A stretch of 64,000 nt of DNA, from contig NZ_CP071793.1 of assembly GCF_017498545.1 (NCBI RefSeq), forward strand, positions 2,046,001 to 2,110,000, written 5' to 3'. Under the pieces are notes generated by a model. The model was not told where the DNA came from and did no database searches. It worked only from the letters and a program-made list of their open reading frames with translations. This document shows, piece after piece, positions 18,122-27,271 of the stretch (positions are counted from its first letter, which is position 1; each line of letters begins with the position of its first letter). This DNA is from Sulfidibacter corallicola (lineage in GTDB: Bacteria; Acidobacteriota; Holophagae; Acanthopleuribacterales; Acanthopleuribacteraceae). A program made the position numbers and the translations under genes.

Positions 18122-18781
18122 ATGTATGCGGACCAACTCATGGACCTGATCCGGCAAGGCGAAGTGGAGGCCGTACGCGACCTGGTGCGTGCCCATCCCG
18201 AATCGGCCGAGGCACGCGATGCCAACGGCGTTTCGATGGTTTTGCAGGCGCTCTACCACCGGCAGTCCGAAATCGTCGACCTGCTCGCCGGGGCCCGCAC
18301 CGAATTCGACCTGTTCGAGGCCGCCGCCCTGGGGCGCGAAGCCGACGTGACCGCACTGCTGGAGCGAACGTCGCTCGATGTCGTGGGTGACCGCGGTTTT
18401 GCACCGGATGGTTTCACGCCTCTGCATTTGGCGTGCTTTTTTGGGCACGAAGACGTCGCTCGCTTGCTGATGCGACGCGGTGCCGATGTCAACGCCGTCA
18501 CGCCCAACCCGCTGAAACTCACACCGCTTCACAGCGCCGCCGCTGCCGGATCCACGGCGCTGGTGTCGGCATTGCTGGAGGCGGGCGCCGATCCGGATGC
18601 CCGGCAACAGGCCGGCTACACCGCCTTGATGTCTGCCGCGATGCACGGCAACGCCGAGATGGTCGCGTCCCTTTTGGCCCACAAAGCCAGGACCGATTTG
18701 GCGGCCGACGACGGACGCACCGCCGCGGCGATGGCGCGCGATGCCGGCCATGTTTCCATCGCCGAGCGCCTCGAACAGTGA
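18122..18781 (+). CDS. ankyrin-repeat protein
   Basis: 219 aa, almost entirely ankyrin repeats: GFTPLHLACFFGHEDVARLLMRRGADVN, LTPLHSAAAAGSTALVSALLEAGADPD and YTALMSAAMHGNAEMVASLLAHKA (each cut here to recognisable pieces), with degenerate repeats before residue 90. No signal peptide, so it is probably a cytoplasmic protein-binding scaffold. AGGAGG lies 8 bases before the ATG. No partner gene is adjacent. Confidence 0.92.
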   Translation: MYADQLMDLIRQGEVEAVRDLVRAHPESAEARDANGVSMVLQALYHRQSEIVDLLAGARTEFDLFEAAALGREADVTALLERTSLDVVGDRGFAPDGFTPLHLACFFGHEDVARLLMRRGADVNAVTPNPLKLTPLHSAAAAGSTALVSALLEAGADPDARQQAGYTALMSAAMHGNAEMVASLLAHKARTDLAADDGRTAAAMARDAGHVSIAERLEQ

Positions 18782-19119
18782 CCGTTCCGCGATCTTCGAG
18801 TTCCTGAAACCCGGTGCCCGATACCCGCCATCCCGTGGGTGGCTCGGTGTGCACGGCCATTGACCCTCTTCATCGGGGTTGGTTAGAATGGGATTCTATC
18901 TAGTGCTCATCTAGAACGAGGTATGGTTGCCACTCCCAAATTGGTTGGGCTAGGTGGGCGCGGTATCAGGTATCAGCGAGATGTTCTTGATCGACTCATG
19001 TGCCGATACCCGACACCTGATACCGGTTTGCATTGGAAACCCGGCCGATCCAGAGAAAACCTTTCCAAAAAGACCTGTTCCTGGATGGGCACGATTCAGT
19101 TCCTTCATCGGGATGTGCC
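18782..19119. other. intergenic with palindromic repeats
   Basis: 338 bases. It contains the dispersed element at 18816-18836 and the inverted repeat at 18961-19025; no gene is supported. Confidence 0.5.
18961..19025. repeat. inverted repeat CGGTATCAGGT / ACCTGATACCG
   Basis: Perfect 11-bp arms (18961-18971 and 19015-19025) separated by 43 bases; an extra GATACC lies inside the right half. Related to the element near 12560-12619 by the shared GATACC core. Confidence 0.6.
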
Positions 19120-20139
19120 ATGCGCGAGGAATCCGTTCGCCAAGTCGACGACCTTTTCTATCACTCCTACTTCCTGCCTTTCGAAAACGGCCAGGAGCTC
19201 CATCTGCAGCGCATCTATTGCAGGACCGACGGACCGGTCGCCTTCATGGTGCACGGCTCCGTGGGCAATGGACGGATTTTTTATTCCCTGAACGGCAAGG
19301 GCCTGGCCCCCTTCCTGGCTCGCCAGGGTTACGATACCTTCATCGTCGATTTGCGCGGTCGGGGTCGCGGCAATCCGCCGGTGGATCGCCACGCCCGCTA
19401 CGGTCAGACCGAGGCCATTTGCGAAGACCTGCCCACCTGCCTCCGGTTCATCGAGTCTCTGCGCGAGAATGCGCCCTGGCATTGGGTGGCCCACTCCTGG
19501 GGCGGGATTCTGCTCATGTCCATGCTCGCTCGTTTTCCCCACTGGCGGCCGCGCATCCAGGCCGGCGTGTTCTTCGGCTCGAAGCGAACCATACGCCTCG
19601 ATTCCTGGAAGAAGCGGTTCGCCCTGGGCTTCGCATGGGGTGTCTATGGGCGGCTGTTGGTGCGATGGCACGGCTATGTCCACGGAAAGCATCTGGGCTT
19701 CGGCGACGACGCCGAAACAGCCAAGTTCTTCCGCCAGACCGGCGCCTGGTTGGGCGGTTCGGATTGGATCGACAGCGACGACCGGTTCGACTACGGAAGC
19801 GCCGTCCGAGCGATGGAACCGCTGCCGGTTCTTCATTTCACCGGCTTCGACGACCGGGTTCTGGCCGAAGCCGGAGACGTCCGTCGATTCATCCAGGAGT
19901 GTGGCGGCGAGGGTTCCGAGCTGCGCATTCTGGGCAAGACGACCGGTGCGCGCAACAACTACGGCCACAACGATATCCTGACCCACCCCGACGCCGTCGA
20001 AGATCACTTTCCCGACGTGCTCACCTGGTTTCGCGAACACGATACGCGGCCGACCGCTCGGTCCTCGAGGGTGGAAGAAACTGCCGAAGCGACGGTCGAT
20101 GGCGCTCGGCAAAGTTTGCCGCATGGTTCGGATCACTGA
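19120..20139 (+). CDS. alpha/beta hydrolase
   Basis: 339 aa. The nucleophile elbow is VAHSWGG; the oxyanion region is VAFMVHGSVGNGRIFY; the acid is probably Asp in FTGFDDRVL and the base His in NYGHNDIL. The substrate is not evident; the layout with a HG...G and a large cap suggests an esterase, lipase or depolymerase-like enzyme. No signal peptide. I placed the start at the ATG at 19120; the frame is open 29 codons further, but that part overlaps the palindrome and does not look like protein. The last ~25 residues are low-complexity. Confidence 0.82.
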   Translation: MREESVRQVDDLFYHSYFLPFENGQELHLQRIYCRTDGPVAFMVHGSVGNGRIFYSLNGKGLAPFLARQGYDTFIVDLRGRGRGNPPVDRHARYGQTEAICEDLPTCLRFIESLRENAPWHWVAHSWGGILLMSMLARFPHWRPRIQAGVFFGSKRTIRLDSWKKRFALGFAWGVYGRLLVRWHGYVHGKHLGFGDDAETAKFFRQTGAWLGGSDWIDSDDRFDYGSAVRAMEPLPVLHFTGFDDRVLAEAGDVRRFIQECGGEGSELRILGKTTGARNNYGHNDILTHPDAVEDHFPDVLTWFREHDTRPTARSSRVEETAEATVDGARQSLPHGSDH

Positions 20140-20244
20140 CCGCGGCTCGGAAAATATTGCCGGGTTGGCTTCGAACGCCGGCCGCGGAGATCTGATACGG
20201 GCTTCAAGTCACTGAAATCGTGTCGGTTGTATATGGGTTTCGAT

Positions 20245-20260
20245 TGGTATGTCGCTTGCT
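20245..20260 (+). promoter_or_regulatory. candidate sigma-54 promoter of the flagellar cluster
   Basis: TGGTAT-GTCGC-TTGCT has the GG-N10-GC core and matches the TGGCAC-N5-TTGCW consensus except at two -24 positions. It lies 26 bases before the flgB ATG, leaving room for a start site near 20270 and then the GGAG ribosome binding site. RpoN-dependent transcription of basal-body genes is common in other bacteria. Confidence 0.45.
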
Positions 20261-20285
20261 CCGAGGCCGCGCAAAGGAGTGCGGC

Positions 20286-20696
20286 ATGTTGGACCCATTA
20301 GGAAACGAAGCCAAGTTTGGATTTCTCAAGACGGCCATGGACGTGGCCTCTCTTCGCCAGCAACTCTATGCGGGCAACATCGCCAACATCGACACTCCGG
20401 GATATCGGTCGAAGGATCTCGATTTCGGACAGATTCTTTCGGATTACGAAGATCAGGTGGAAATGACGCCCAAGACCAAGCCGGATGGGACGCCGTTCCT
20501 GCCGTCGGGCCAGAATCTGCAATACGGTGACTATTACATCGAAGAGGAACTGGACAACATCACCCAACGCGTCGACGGCAACAACGTCGATCTGGACAAG
20601 GAAATGGCCAAACTGGCCGCCAACTCGGGCCGCTACAAACTGGCCTCTCAGTTCATGACCCGCAAGCTCCGCATCCTCAACGAAGCGATGCGCTGA
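20286..20696 (+). CDS. flgB: flagellar basal-body rod protein FlgB
   Basis: Proximal rod subunit, exported through the flagellar type III apparatus. 136 aa. The N-terminal rod/hook motif LYAGNIANIDTPGYRSKDLDF is clear in shortened form (NIANIDTPGY), and the C-terminus NNVDLDKEMAKLAANSGRY is the FlgB ending. The start is the ATG at 20286 with GGAG 7 bases upstream; the open frame reaches further left but without similarity. First gene of the cluster, directly after the candidate sigma-54 site. Confidence 0.96.
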   Translation: MLDPLGNEAKFGFLKTAMDVASLRQQLYAGNIANIDTPGYRSKDLDFGQILSDYEDQVEMTPKTKPDGTPFLPSGQNLQYGDYYIEEELDNITQRVDGNNVDLDKEMAKLAANSGRYKLASQFMTRKLRILNEAMR

Positions 20697-20778
20697 GCCG
20701 CAGGGGGCGAGCGGTCGTGAGACAAGGAACCCCACAACCCGGATCGCAAATGGCGATCCCTTTTGAAGCGAGAGAAAC

Positions 20779-21231
20779 ATGTCCTTGTACGGTGCCATAA
20801 ACATCAACGCTCAGGGCTTGAGCGTACAGCGGAAACGGATGCAGTTGGTGGCGTCCAACATCGCCAACATCAGCACCACGCGCGTTCCCGGAGAGGACGC
20901 GCCCTATCGTCGCCGGGAGCTGATCGTGGAAGCGATTCCGCGCAGCGATTTCGAAGCGCACCTTCAGCGCGAAATGGGCGACGAACACGACGAAGAAATC
21001 ATGGGTGTGCGCGCCACGGCCATCCAACTGGACGACAGTCCCATGCGGATGCAATACGAGCCCGCCCACCCTCATGCCGACGAGAACGGATACGTGGCCT
21101 ATCCCAATGTCAATCCCGCCGTCGAAATGGTGGATATGGTCGGCATCCAAAGATCCTATGAGGCCAACATCAGCTCGATTCGAGCCAGCCGCTCCATGAT
21201 CGATCAAACCATCGAAATGCTGCGGACGTGA
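20779..21231 (+). CDS. flgC: flagellar basal-body rod protein FlgC
   Basis: Proximal rod subunit, 150 aa. N-terminal INAQGLSVQRKRMQLVASNIANISTTR carries the rod-family signature, and the end PAVEMVDMVGIQRSYEANI matches FlgC. It follows flgB by 82 bases and precedes fliE, the conserved flgB-flgC-fliE order. GAAGCGAGAG upstream of the ATG is a weak ribosome binding site. Confidence 0.96.
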   Translation: MSLYGAININAQGLSVQRKRMQLVASNIANISTTRVPGEDAPYRRRELIVEAIPRSDFEAHLQREMGDEHDEEIMGVRATAIQLDDSPMRMQYEPAHPHADENGYVAYPNVNPAVEMVDMVGIQRSYEANISSIRASRSMIDQTIEMLRT

Positions 21232-21308
21232 TGGACGTGCGTCGGCCGGCGGCCCACGGAGGCGGCTTCGTTCGGCCCGGTGCACCGGATTCTGCTTGAG
21301 AGGTTCCC

Positions 21309-21605
21309 ATGAACATTGAAACCGTGCTTTCCAATCCCGAGTTGATCAAGGCGGCCAAACCCGAACCCGAGAAGGGCGGTGCCGGTTCCGATTTCTCCAA
21401 TGTGCTCAAGAACGCGATCAGCGAGGTCAACCAGCTCCAGAATTCGGCCGACGACCAGATCTCGGCACTGATGAAGGGTGAGTCGAAGGATCTGCACGGC
21501 ACCGTATTGGCGGTTCAACGCGCCGACACCTCGTTTCGCATGATGATGGCCGTTCGCAACAAGATTGTCGAAGCTTACAAGGAAATATCGAAAAGCGCGC
21601 TTTGA
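21309..21605 (+). CDS. fliE: flagellar hook-basal body complex protein FliE
   Basis: Links the MS ring to the rod. 98 aa. The family pattern is present: SDFSNVLKNAISEVNQLQ, then HGTVLAVQRADTSFRMMMAVRNKIVEAYKEI. GAGAGG precedes the ATG. Next to fliF as in most clusters. Confidence 0.96.
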   Translation: MNIETVLSNPELIKAAKPEPEKGGAGSDFSNVLKNAISEVNQLQNSADDQISALMKGESKDLHGTVLAVQRADTSFRMMMAVRNKIVEAYKEISKSAL

Positions 21606-21708
21606 GCATGGGGCAGGAGCGTCGCCCTGACGGGATGGACGCTCGGGATGCGCCGATCGGCGTCCTCGGACGTTCGCGTGTGTCACACCAGGGAGGGAGA
21701 ACACCGTC

Positions 21709-23421
21709 ATGGCCGATGAGAAAAAAAACACCGAAAATTTCGAGGGCGGTATCAATCCGCGCAATCTGTTGGGTCAGCTCAATGCCGGTCAGATGGTGGC
21801 GATCGGCGTCATCGTAGCGGCCAGCCTGGTCTTCATTTTCAGCATCTTCCACTACGCCACCCAGGAAGAGAAACAACCGCTGTTCAACCAGGCGCTGGAT
21901 GCCAAGACCCAGGTTCTCGTGGAAGAGGAACTGCGCACGCGGCAGGTGGATTTCGAGATCTCCAAGACCGGTCGCATTCTGGTTCCCGAGAGTCGTGCCC
22001 AGGAATTGCGCACCCAGTTCGAAGCGTTGGACATCGCGCCGGACTCTCGCGACGGTTGGAAGATCTTGGACGATACCAACCCGCTCAAAGCCGGCGATTC
22101 GATGATGAAGCTGCAGAAGATGAGAGCCCTGGCGGCCAACATCGAAACCATGCTCATGCAGAATCCCAAGATCTCGAAGGCCAAGGTGCAGATCACGCCC
22201 GGCAAGGATTCCCCCTTCGCCGACGAGAGCAAGCCGGCGAAGGCCGGCGTGCTGCTGGTGTTGAAGCGCAACACCAACCTGGCCAAAGAACAGGTTCGCG
22301 GCATGCAGCAACAGATCGCCGCCGCCATCGAAGGGGCCTCCTGGCGCGACGTCACCATCACCGACCAGTACGCCAACCTCTTGACTCAGCCCGCCACCGA
22401 AGACGACAACCTCGGCATTTCCCAGACCAATCTCGACATTCGCGCCAAGATGGAATACGACCTGGAAGGCAAGATTCACGAAATCGTCGAGAGCTTCCTG
22501 GGACCCGGCAAGGTGGTCGCCAAGGTTTCGCTCGACGTCAACTTCGATCAGGTCGAATCGGTGGAAACCACCTACGGCGGACCGGACGCCGAGGGCGAAC
22601 CGCAGCGTTATGCCGAGCAGACCAAGAACGAGCGCATCAACCGCGATGCGGGTCTGCAGGGCAACGTGGGCGCCGGTGCCAATACGGCTCAGGGCGGCCT
22701 GCCCCAGACCGACGGTACCGCCGGCGGTTCCACCATCCAGCGCGATCATGCGACCAACCAGTACTTCATCGATACCAAGAAAACCAACACGCGCTTGGAA
22801 CCCTTCACCATCGAGAAAATGTCCATCGCGCTGCAGCTCGACTACAAGGAAATCGAAGAAGAGACGCGCCAGCCGGGTTTGATCGACAAGCTCACCAAAA
22901 CCGAGCCGGACTGGATCGAAACCAAGCTCGAAGCCCTTTCCCAAGACGAAATCAACCGCGTCCGCGACCTGGTCATCGGCGCTACCGGTTTCGTCAATAC
23001 GCGCGATTACCTCAGCATTCAGAACTTCCCCTTCAAGCCCATCGTCAGCAAACGCGCCCAGGCCGCCATGAACACCGGCCTGCTCCTCGACTACGTCAGC
23101 AAGTGGACGCCCTTCGTGCTGCAGTTCATCGTGTTCGTGTTGTTCGTCATGCTCGGTATCTCGCTGTTCCGGCGCTTCGTCGCGCCCATCCTGCAACAGG
23201 CCCAGCTCGAAGAGCCGGCCATCGCCGCGGCTTTGCCCAGCGGACCGCCCAAGACCGTCGCCGAACTGGAATCGGAATTGGAGCAGGAAATCGAGTCCGC
23301 GATTCCCAACGCCCAACTCTCCAAAACCGAAATCATGAAGAAGCGCCTGGTCGAAATGACCCAGCAGGATCCCGAAGCGGTGGCTGGTTTGGTCCGGACC
23401 TGGCTTTTGGAAGACGACTGA
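21709..23421 (+). CDS. fliF: flagellar MS-ring protein FliF
   Basis: Inner-membrane ring on which the motor and export gate are built. 570 aa. One membrane helix lies near residues 27-47 and a second near 462-482, enclosing the periplasmic YscJ/FliF ring-building domains. The first domain contains KTGRILVPESRAQELRTQFE and the second ENQIHE-like DLEGKIHEIVESFLGPGKV. The cytoplasmic C-terminus (MTQQDPEAVAGLVRTWLLEDD) is the FliG-binding tail. GGAGGGAG precedes the ATG. A terminator follows the gene. Confidence 0.97.
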   Translation: MADEKKNTENFEGGINPRNLLGQLNAGQMVAIGVIVAASLVFIFSIFHYATQEEKQPLFNQALDAKTQVLVEEELRTRQVDFEISKTGRILVPESRAQELRTQFEALDIAPDSRDGWKILDDTNPLKAGDSMMKLQKMRALAANIETMLMQNPKISKAKVQITPGKDSPFADESKPAKAGVLLVLKRNTNLAKEQVRGMQQQIAAAIEGASWRDVTITDQYANLLTQPATEDDNLGISQTNLDIRAKMEYDLEGKIHEIVESFLGPGKVVAKVSLDVNFDQVESVETTYGGPDAEGEPQRYAEQTKNERINRDAGLQGNVGAGANTAQGGLPQTDGTAGGSTIQRDHATNQYFIDTKKTNTRLEPFTIEKMSIALQLDYKEIEEETRQPGLIDKLTKTEPDWIETKLEALSQDEINRVRDLVIGATGFVNTRDYLSIQNFPFKPIVSKRAQAAMNTGLLLDYVSKWTPFVLQFIVFVLFVMLGISLFRRFVAPILQQAQLEEPAIAAALPSGPPKTVAELESELEQEIESAIPNAQLSKTEIMKKRLVEMTQQDPEAVAGLVRTWLLEDD

Positions 23422-23428
23422 TCTGCGG

Positions 23429-23448
23429 GGGGCGGCTGAAGCCGCCCC
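23429..23448 (+). terminator. Rho-independent terminator between fliF and fliG
   Basis: 8-bp GC stem (23429-23436 with 23441-23448), TGAA loop, followed by TCTTTTTG. It starts 7 bases after the fliF stop codon and would at least reduce transcription into fliG. Confidence 0.85.
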
Positions 23449-23644
23449 TCTTTTTGCTCCGTTTCCAATGATTTGCGCCGAATTTAACGAAAAACCGGTT
23501 AAAATATCGGGTGACGAATCAAAAGGAACAGGCTCCTTTTCAAACGGATCAATGGTCAGTCGCCGATCGGTTCGGCGGCATATCCGCCGCACGGGGTCGT
23601 GACGGCGCAAGGGATGCCCCGACGGGCTCCCCGGGGTTGGTGCC

Positions 23645-24673
23645 ATGAGCGTTGTTGTCAGCAATATCAAGGATCTCAAAGGCGTGCAGAAAGCGGCGAT
23701 CCTCATGATCGCGATGGGCGACGATATCGCGGCCGAGATCTTCAAATGTTTGGAAGAAGACGAGATCCAGGAAGTGTCTCGCGAAATCGCGATGCTCAAG
23801 CACATCCAGCCCGAAATTGCCGACCAGGTCATCGAGGAATTCCACCTCATGGCCATGGCCAAGAAATACATCACCCAGGGCGGTATCGAGTTCGCCAAGA
23901 AGCTGCTCATCAAATCGGTGGGTCCGGACATGGCCCGCAAGATCGTGGATCGCCTGGCCCGCGCCCTGGAAGCCTCCGCGGGTTTCACCTCGCTCGAACG
24001 CGCCAACCCGCAACAGTTGGCCAAATTCATTCAGAACGAACACCCCCAGACCGTGGCGCTCATCATGGCGCATCTCGACGCCAGTCACGGTGCGGACGTG
24101 TTGGCAGCCCTACCGGAAAGCCTGCGGGCCGAGGTCGCCATGCGCATGGCCTCCCTGGAAGAGATTTCGCCCCAGGTCATCCGCCGCATTTCGCTCATCT
24201 TGGAGCAGAAACTGGAGGCCATCGGGGGGTTCAACGTGGAAGAGTACGGTGGCGTACGCGCGGTGGCCGAGATGTTCAACCGCATGGAACGCAACGTGGG
24301 TCGGCAGGTCTTGGAGAAGATCGAAAGCATCAACCCGGATCTTGCGGCTTCCATTCGCGATTTGATGTTCGTGTTCGACGACATCCTGCTCATCGACGAC
24401 CAGGGCATCTCCGAGATCCTCAAGCGCGTCGATCGCAAGGTCCTCAGCTACGCGCTCAAGGGAACGTCCGAAGAGTTGCAGGCCCAGATCTTCCGCAACA
24501 TGTCCAGCCGTGCCGTGGAGATGTTGAAAGAGGAAATGGAGTACCTGGGCGCGGTCAAACTCAAGGAAGTGGAAAAGGCCCAGCACCAGATCGTCGAAGT
24601 GGTTCGCCAGCTCGAGGAAGAGGGCATCATCACCATCGGCGGCACGGGCGGAGGCGACGAGTATGTCACGTAG
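23645..24673 (+). CDS. fliG: flagellar motor switch protein FliG
   Basis: C-ring protein that transmits torque from the stators. 342 aa. N-terminal KGVQKAAILMIAMGDDIAAEIFKCL binds FliF; the middle domain has the EHPQT motif (FIQNEHPQTVALIMAHL); the C-terminal domain carries the charged torque helix (LIDDQGISEILKRVDRKVLSYALKG). The start ATG lies 197 bases after the terminator, so fliG probably has its own promoter. A weak GG-N10-GC site is visible at 23604-23617, too common in GC-rich DNA to rely on. Confidence 0.97.
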   Translation: MSVVVSNIKDLKGVQKAAILMIAMGDDIAAEIFKCLEEDEIQEVSREIAMLKHIQPEIADQVIEEFHLMAMAKKYITQGGIEFAKKLLIKSVGPDMARKIVDRLARALEASAGFTSLERANPQQLAKFIQNEHPQTVALIMAHLDASHGADVLAALPESLRAEVAMRMASLEEISPQVIRRISLILEQKLEAIGGFNVEEYGGVRAVAEMFNRMERNVGRQVLEKIESINPDLAASIRDLMFVFDDILLIDDQGISEILKRVDRKVLSYALKGTSEELQAQIFRNMSSRAVEMLKEEMEYLGAVKLKEVEKAQHQIVEVVRQLEEEGIITIGGTGGGDEYVT

Positions 24674-25442
24674 GATCATCAAGAACCGCCAATCGGTCAG
24701 CACCGATTCGTATCAGTTCGATGCCCTGCACCATCAGGCCGAAGAGGGCGATCCCTACCTTCAGGCCCAGGCCAGCCTCGAGGCCGAGGCCGAGCTGGAT
24801 GCCTTTCAGGACACCGGTTTTCCCCAGGGGACGCCGATGTCCGTCGGCCCCAAGAACGTCGACGTGGAGGCGCTCATCGCCCGGGCCCAAGAAGACGCCG
24901 ACGCCATGATTCGGGCGGCTCAGGAACAAGCCAGCCACATCGAGCGCGAGGCCTACGAGAAGGGGCTGGAAGAGGGTCGCAAAACCGGCGAAATCATGGC
25001 CGATCAGCAATTGCAGCAGATGCTCAATCACTATCACTTCAGCCTGAACCAGTTGGATCGGGCGCGCGACCTGCTGCTGGACCAAATTCAACTGGATTTT
25101 CTCGACCTGGTGCTGCATGCGGCTCAAAAAGTCGTCAAGCAGGAACTCAAGTCCAATCCTCAGGCGATTCTGCCCATGATCAAGGATGCGCTCCAGCGGC
25201 TCAAGCAGCGCCGCAACATCACCATCTACCTGCATCCCGTCGACCATACCTTCATCAACACCGTCTCCGAGAACGAGCGTCAGAACTGGTTGGGCACCCA
25301 GGTTCATCTGGAAGCCGATCCGCAATTGACGCGCGGTGGTTTTCGGATCGAAACCGCTGCCGGTGAGCTGGACGCCCGTATCGAGACCCAGTTCATGCAG
25401 CTCCAACAGCACATTTCCCAGCACTTTGAGCGCCCCACATGA
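24663..25442 (+). CDS. fliH: flagellar assembly protein FliH
   Basis: Regulator of the export ATPase FliI. 259 aa. A central Ala/Glu/Gln-rich coiled coil (ALIARAQEDADAMIRAAQEQ) runs into GxxxG-type repeats (KGLEEGRKTGEIMADQQ), and the C-terminal half (VVKQELKSNPQAILPMIKDAL, then RGGFRIET) is the FliH/YscL domain. It overlaps fliG by 11 bases and fliI by 4, so it is translationally coupled to both. Confidence 0.92.
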   Translation: MSRRIIKNRQSVSTDSYQFDALHHQAEEGDPYLQAQASLEAEAELDAFQDTGFPQGTPMSVGPKNVDVEALIARAQEDADAMIRAAQEQASHIEREAYEKGLEEGRKTGEIMADQQLQQMLNHYHFSLNQLDRARDLLLDQIQLDFLDLVLHAAQKVVKQELKSNPQAILPMIKDALQRLKQRRNITIYLHPVDHTFINTVSENERQNWLGTQVHLEADPQLTRGGFRIETAAGELDARIETQFMQLQQHISQHFERPT

Positions 25443-26794
25443 TCGACATCGCCGCCATCAAGAAAATGATCGACACCAGTCCGTCCTACAAATTGGTGGG
25501 TCGGGTGTCGCGCGTTTCGGGCCTGGTGGTGGAGAGTCAGGGACCCAGCACTCGGGTGGGCGAACTGTGCCAGATCGTGGCCCACGAGGGCGAGCGTGGT
25601 TATCCCGCCGAGGTCATCGGTTTTCAGGAGAACAAGGTGCTGCTCATGCCGTTGGGAACCACGACCGGCATCAAATTGGGCGACATGGTCGAGGCCTCGG
25701 GCGAGCTGCCCTCGATCGGTATGTCCCCCGACCTGTTGGGTCGGGTGCTCGACGGCCAGGGTGAACCCATCGACGGCAAACCGCCCATCAAAGCCGATGT
25801 TTTCTATCCCATCCAGGGTGAACCCATCAATCCCATGGAGCGCCGCCCCATTCGCGACATTTTTTCCACCGGGATACGCGCGATCGACGGCATGCTCACG
25901 TGCGGCAAGGGTCAACGGATGGGGATATTCGCCGGCTCCGGCGTGGGCAAATCCACCCTGCTCGGCATGATTGCGCGCCGATCTTCGGCCGACGTCAACG
26001 TCATTTCCCTCGTGGGTGAACGGGGTCGCGAATTGAGTTCGTTCCTCGAACAGGACCTGGGCGAGGAGGGTCTGCAGCGGTCGGTGGTGGTCATCTCCAC
26101 ATCCGATAACCCGCCGCTCATTCGCATGCGCGCCGCACTTTCGGCCACCGCCATCGCCGAATATTTCAAGGACCAGGGCAAAGATGTCCTGCTGATGATG
26201 GATTCCGTGACCCGTTTCGCCATGGCCCAGCGCGAAGTGGGCCTGAGTGCCGGTGAACCACCTTCTTCCAAGGGGTACACGCCATCGGTGTTCGCCCTCT
26301 TGCCCCAGCTCCTGGAACGTGCCGGAAACTTCGGAACGGGCTCCATTTCGGCCATTTACACGGTCTTGGTCGAGGGCGACGACATGAACGAGCCCATCGC
26401 CGACGCCGTGCGTGGCATTCTCGACGGCCACATCGTGCTCAGCCGCAAGCTGGCCGCCAAGAACCACTATCCGGCCATCGACGTGCTGGCGTCGCTTTCC
26501 CGTCTCATGAACAGCCTGGTCCATAAGGAGCAAACCCAACTGGCCGGCAAAATTCGCGACCTCATGGCGACCTACGTGGATGCCGAGGATTTGATCAATA
26601 TCGGCGCCTATGCCAGCGGATCCAACCCGGCCATCGATCAGGCCATCGCCTTCCACGAACAGATCGGCCACTTTCTCAAGCAATCCACCGACGAAGCCGT
26701 GGATCATCACCACGCCCTCGACCAGATGGCCAAGATCTTCGGTCTCGACATCAACAATTTCGTGAAGCCCGAGAGCGCCCCCGCTCCGCGGTGA
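25439..26794 (+). CDS. fliI: flagellum-specific ATP synthase FliI
   Basis: Export-apparatus ATPase, homologous to the F1 beta subunit. 451 aa. Walker A GSGVGKST is at residues 166-173; Walker B is in DVLLMMDSVTRFAMAQREVGL; GEPPSSKGYTPSVF is the family signature. An N-terminal beta-barrel (~20-95) precedes the RecA-like core. It starts with an ATGA overlap on fliH. Confidence 0.97.
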   Translation: MIDIAAIKKMIDTSPSYKLVGRVSRVSGLVVESQGPSTRVGELCQIVAHEGERGYPAEVIGFQENKVLLMPLGTTTGIKLGDMVEASGELPSIGMSPDLLGRVLDGQGEPIDGKPPIKADVFYPIQGEPINPMERRPIRDIFSTGIRAIDGMLTCGKGQRMGIFAGSGVGKSTLLGMIARRSSADVNVISLVGERGRELSSFLEQDLGEEGLQRSVVVISTSDNPPLIRMRAALSATAIAEYFKDQGKDVLLMMDSVTRFAMAQREVGLSAGEPPSSKGYTPSVFALLPQLLERAGNFGTGSISAIYTVLVEGDDMNEPIADAVRGILDGHIVLSRKLAAKNHYPAIDVLASLSRLMNSLVHKEQTQLAGKIRDLMATYVDAEDLINIGAYASGSNPAIDQAIAFHEQIGHFLKQSTDEAVDHHHALDQMAKIFGLDINNFVKPESAPAPR

Positions 26795-26833
26795 CGGCAG
26801 CGATGAACGCATTGTGAAACGGAAGTCCCCACC

Positions 26834-27271
26834 ATGAAGAAATTCGATTTTCGGCTGGAAAGCGTGCTCAAGGTTCGCGGCCTTCACAAAAAGATGGCCG
26901 AACGCGAGGTCGCGATCGCCCGCGCCAAGGTCAACAAGAACCAACAGGAGTTGGAGCAGACCAAGGAAGAGTTCGATCGCTCGTTTCACTTTTTGGCCGG
27001 TCAGGACGCCAATCTTCATTTTTGGCACCAGCTCACCAGTAACTATCAGGCGAACTTGAAGAAACGCGAGGCCGAACTCATCGAGCGCCGCGAGGAACTG
27101 AAGGAAAAGTTGGAAGTCGAGAAGAAGAACCTCTCGCGGCGCATGAAGGAAGAGAAAGCGATCGAGAAGCTCAAGGATTATCAACAGCAGGTGCATCAGG
27201 AAGAAGTGGAACGTACCTTCCAAAAAGAAATCGAGGAAATCGATTTGCTCAAACGGGGGAACAAAGGGTGA
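26834..27271 (+). CDS. fliJ: flagellar export chaperone FliJ
   Basis: 145-aa, almost entirely alpha-helical coiled coil (FRLESVLKVRGLHKKMAEREVAIA... rich in Glu/Lys/Gln), the size and charge pattern of FliJ, which projects into the FliI ring. It follows fliI by 39 bases. Identification rests on composition and position, since FliJ sequences are poorly conserved. Confidence 0.85.
   Translation: MKKFDFRLESVLKVRGLHKKMAEREVAIARAKVNKNQQELEQTKEEFDRSFHFLAGQDANLHFWHQLTSNYQANLKKREAELIERREELKEKLEVEKKNLSRRMKEEKAIEKLKDYQQQVHQEEVERTFQKEIEEIDLLKRGNKG

Noticed and set aside
23473..23505. Sigma-70 promoter near TAAAAT at 23500
   Set aside because: The AT-rich box lacks a -35 element at acceptable distance.
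21427..24030. Open frame of 867 codons on the minus strand
   Set aside because: Opposite fliE-fliF-fliG, which are certain; translation has no family pattern.
25304..27223. Open frame of 639 codons on the minus strand
   Set aside because: Opposite fliI and fliJ.
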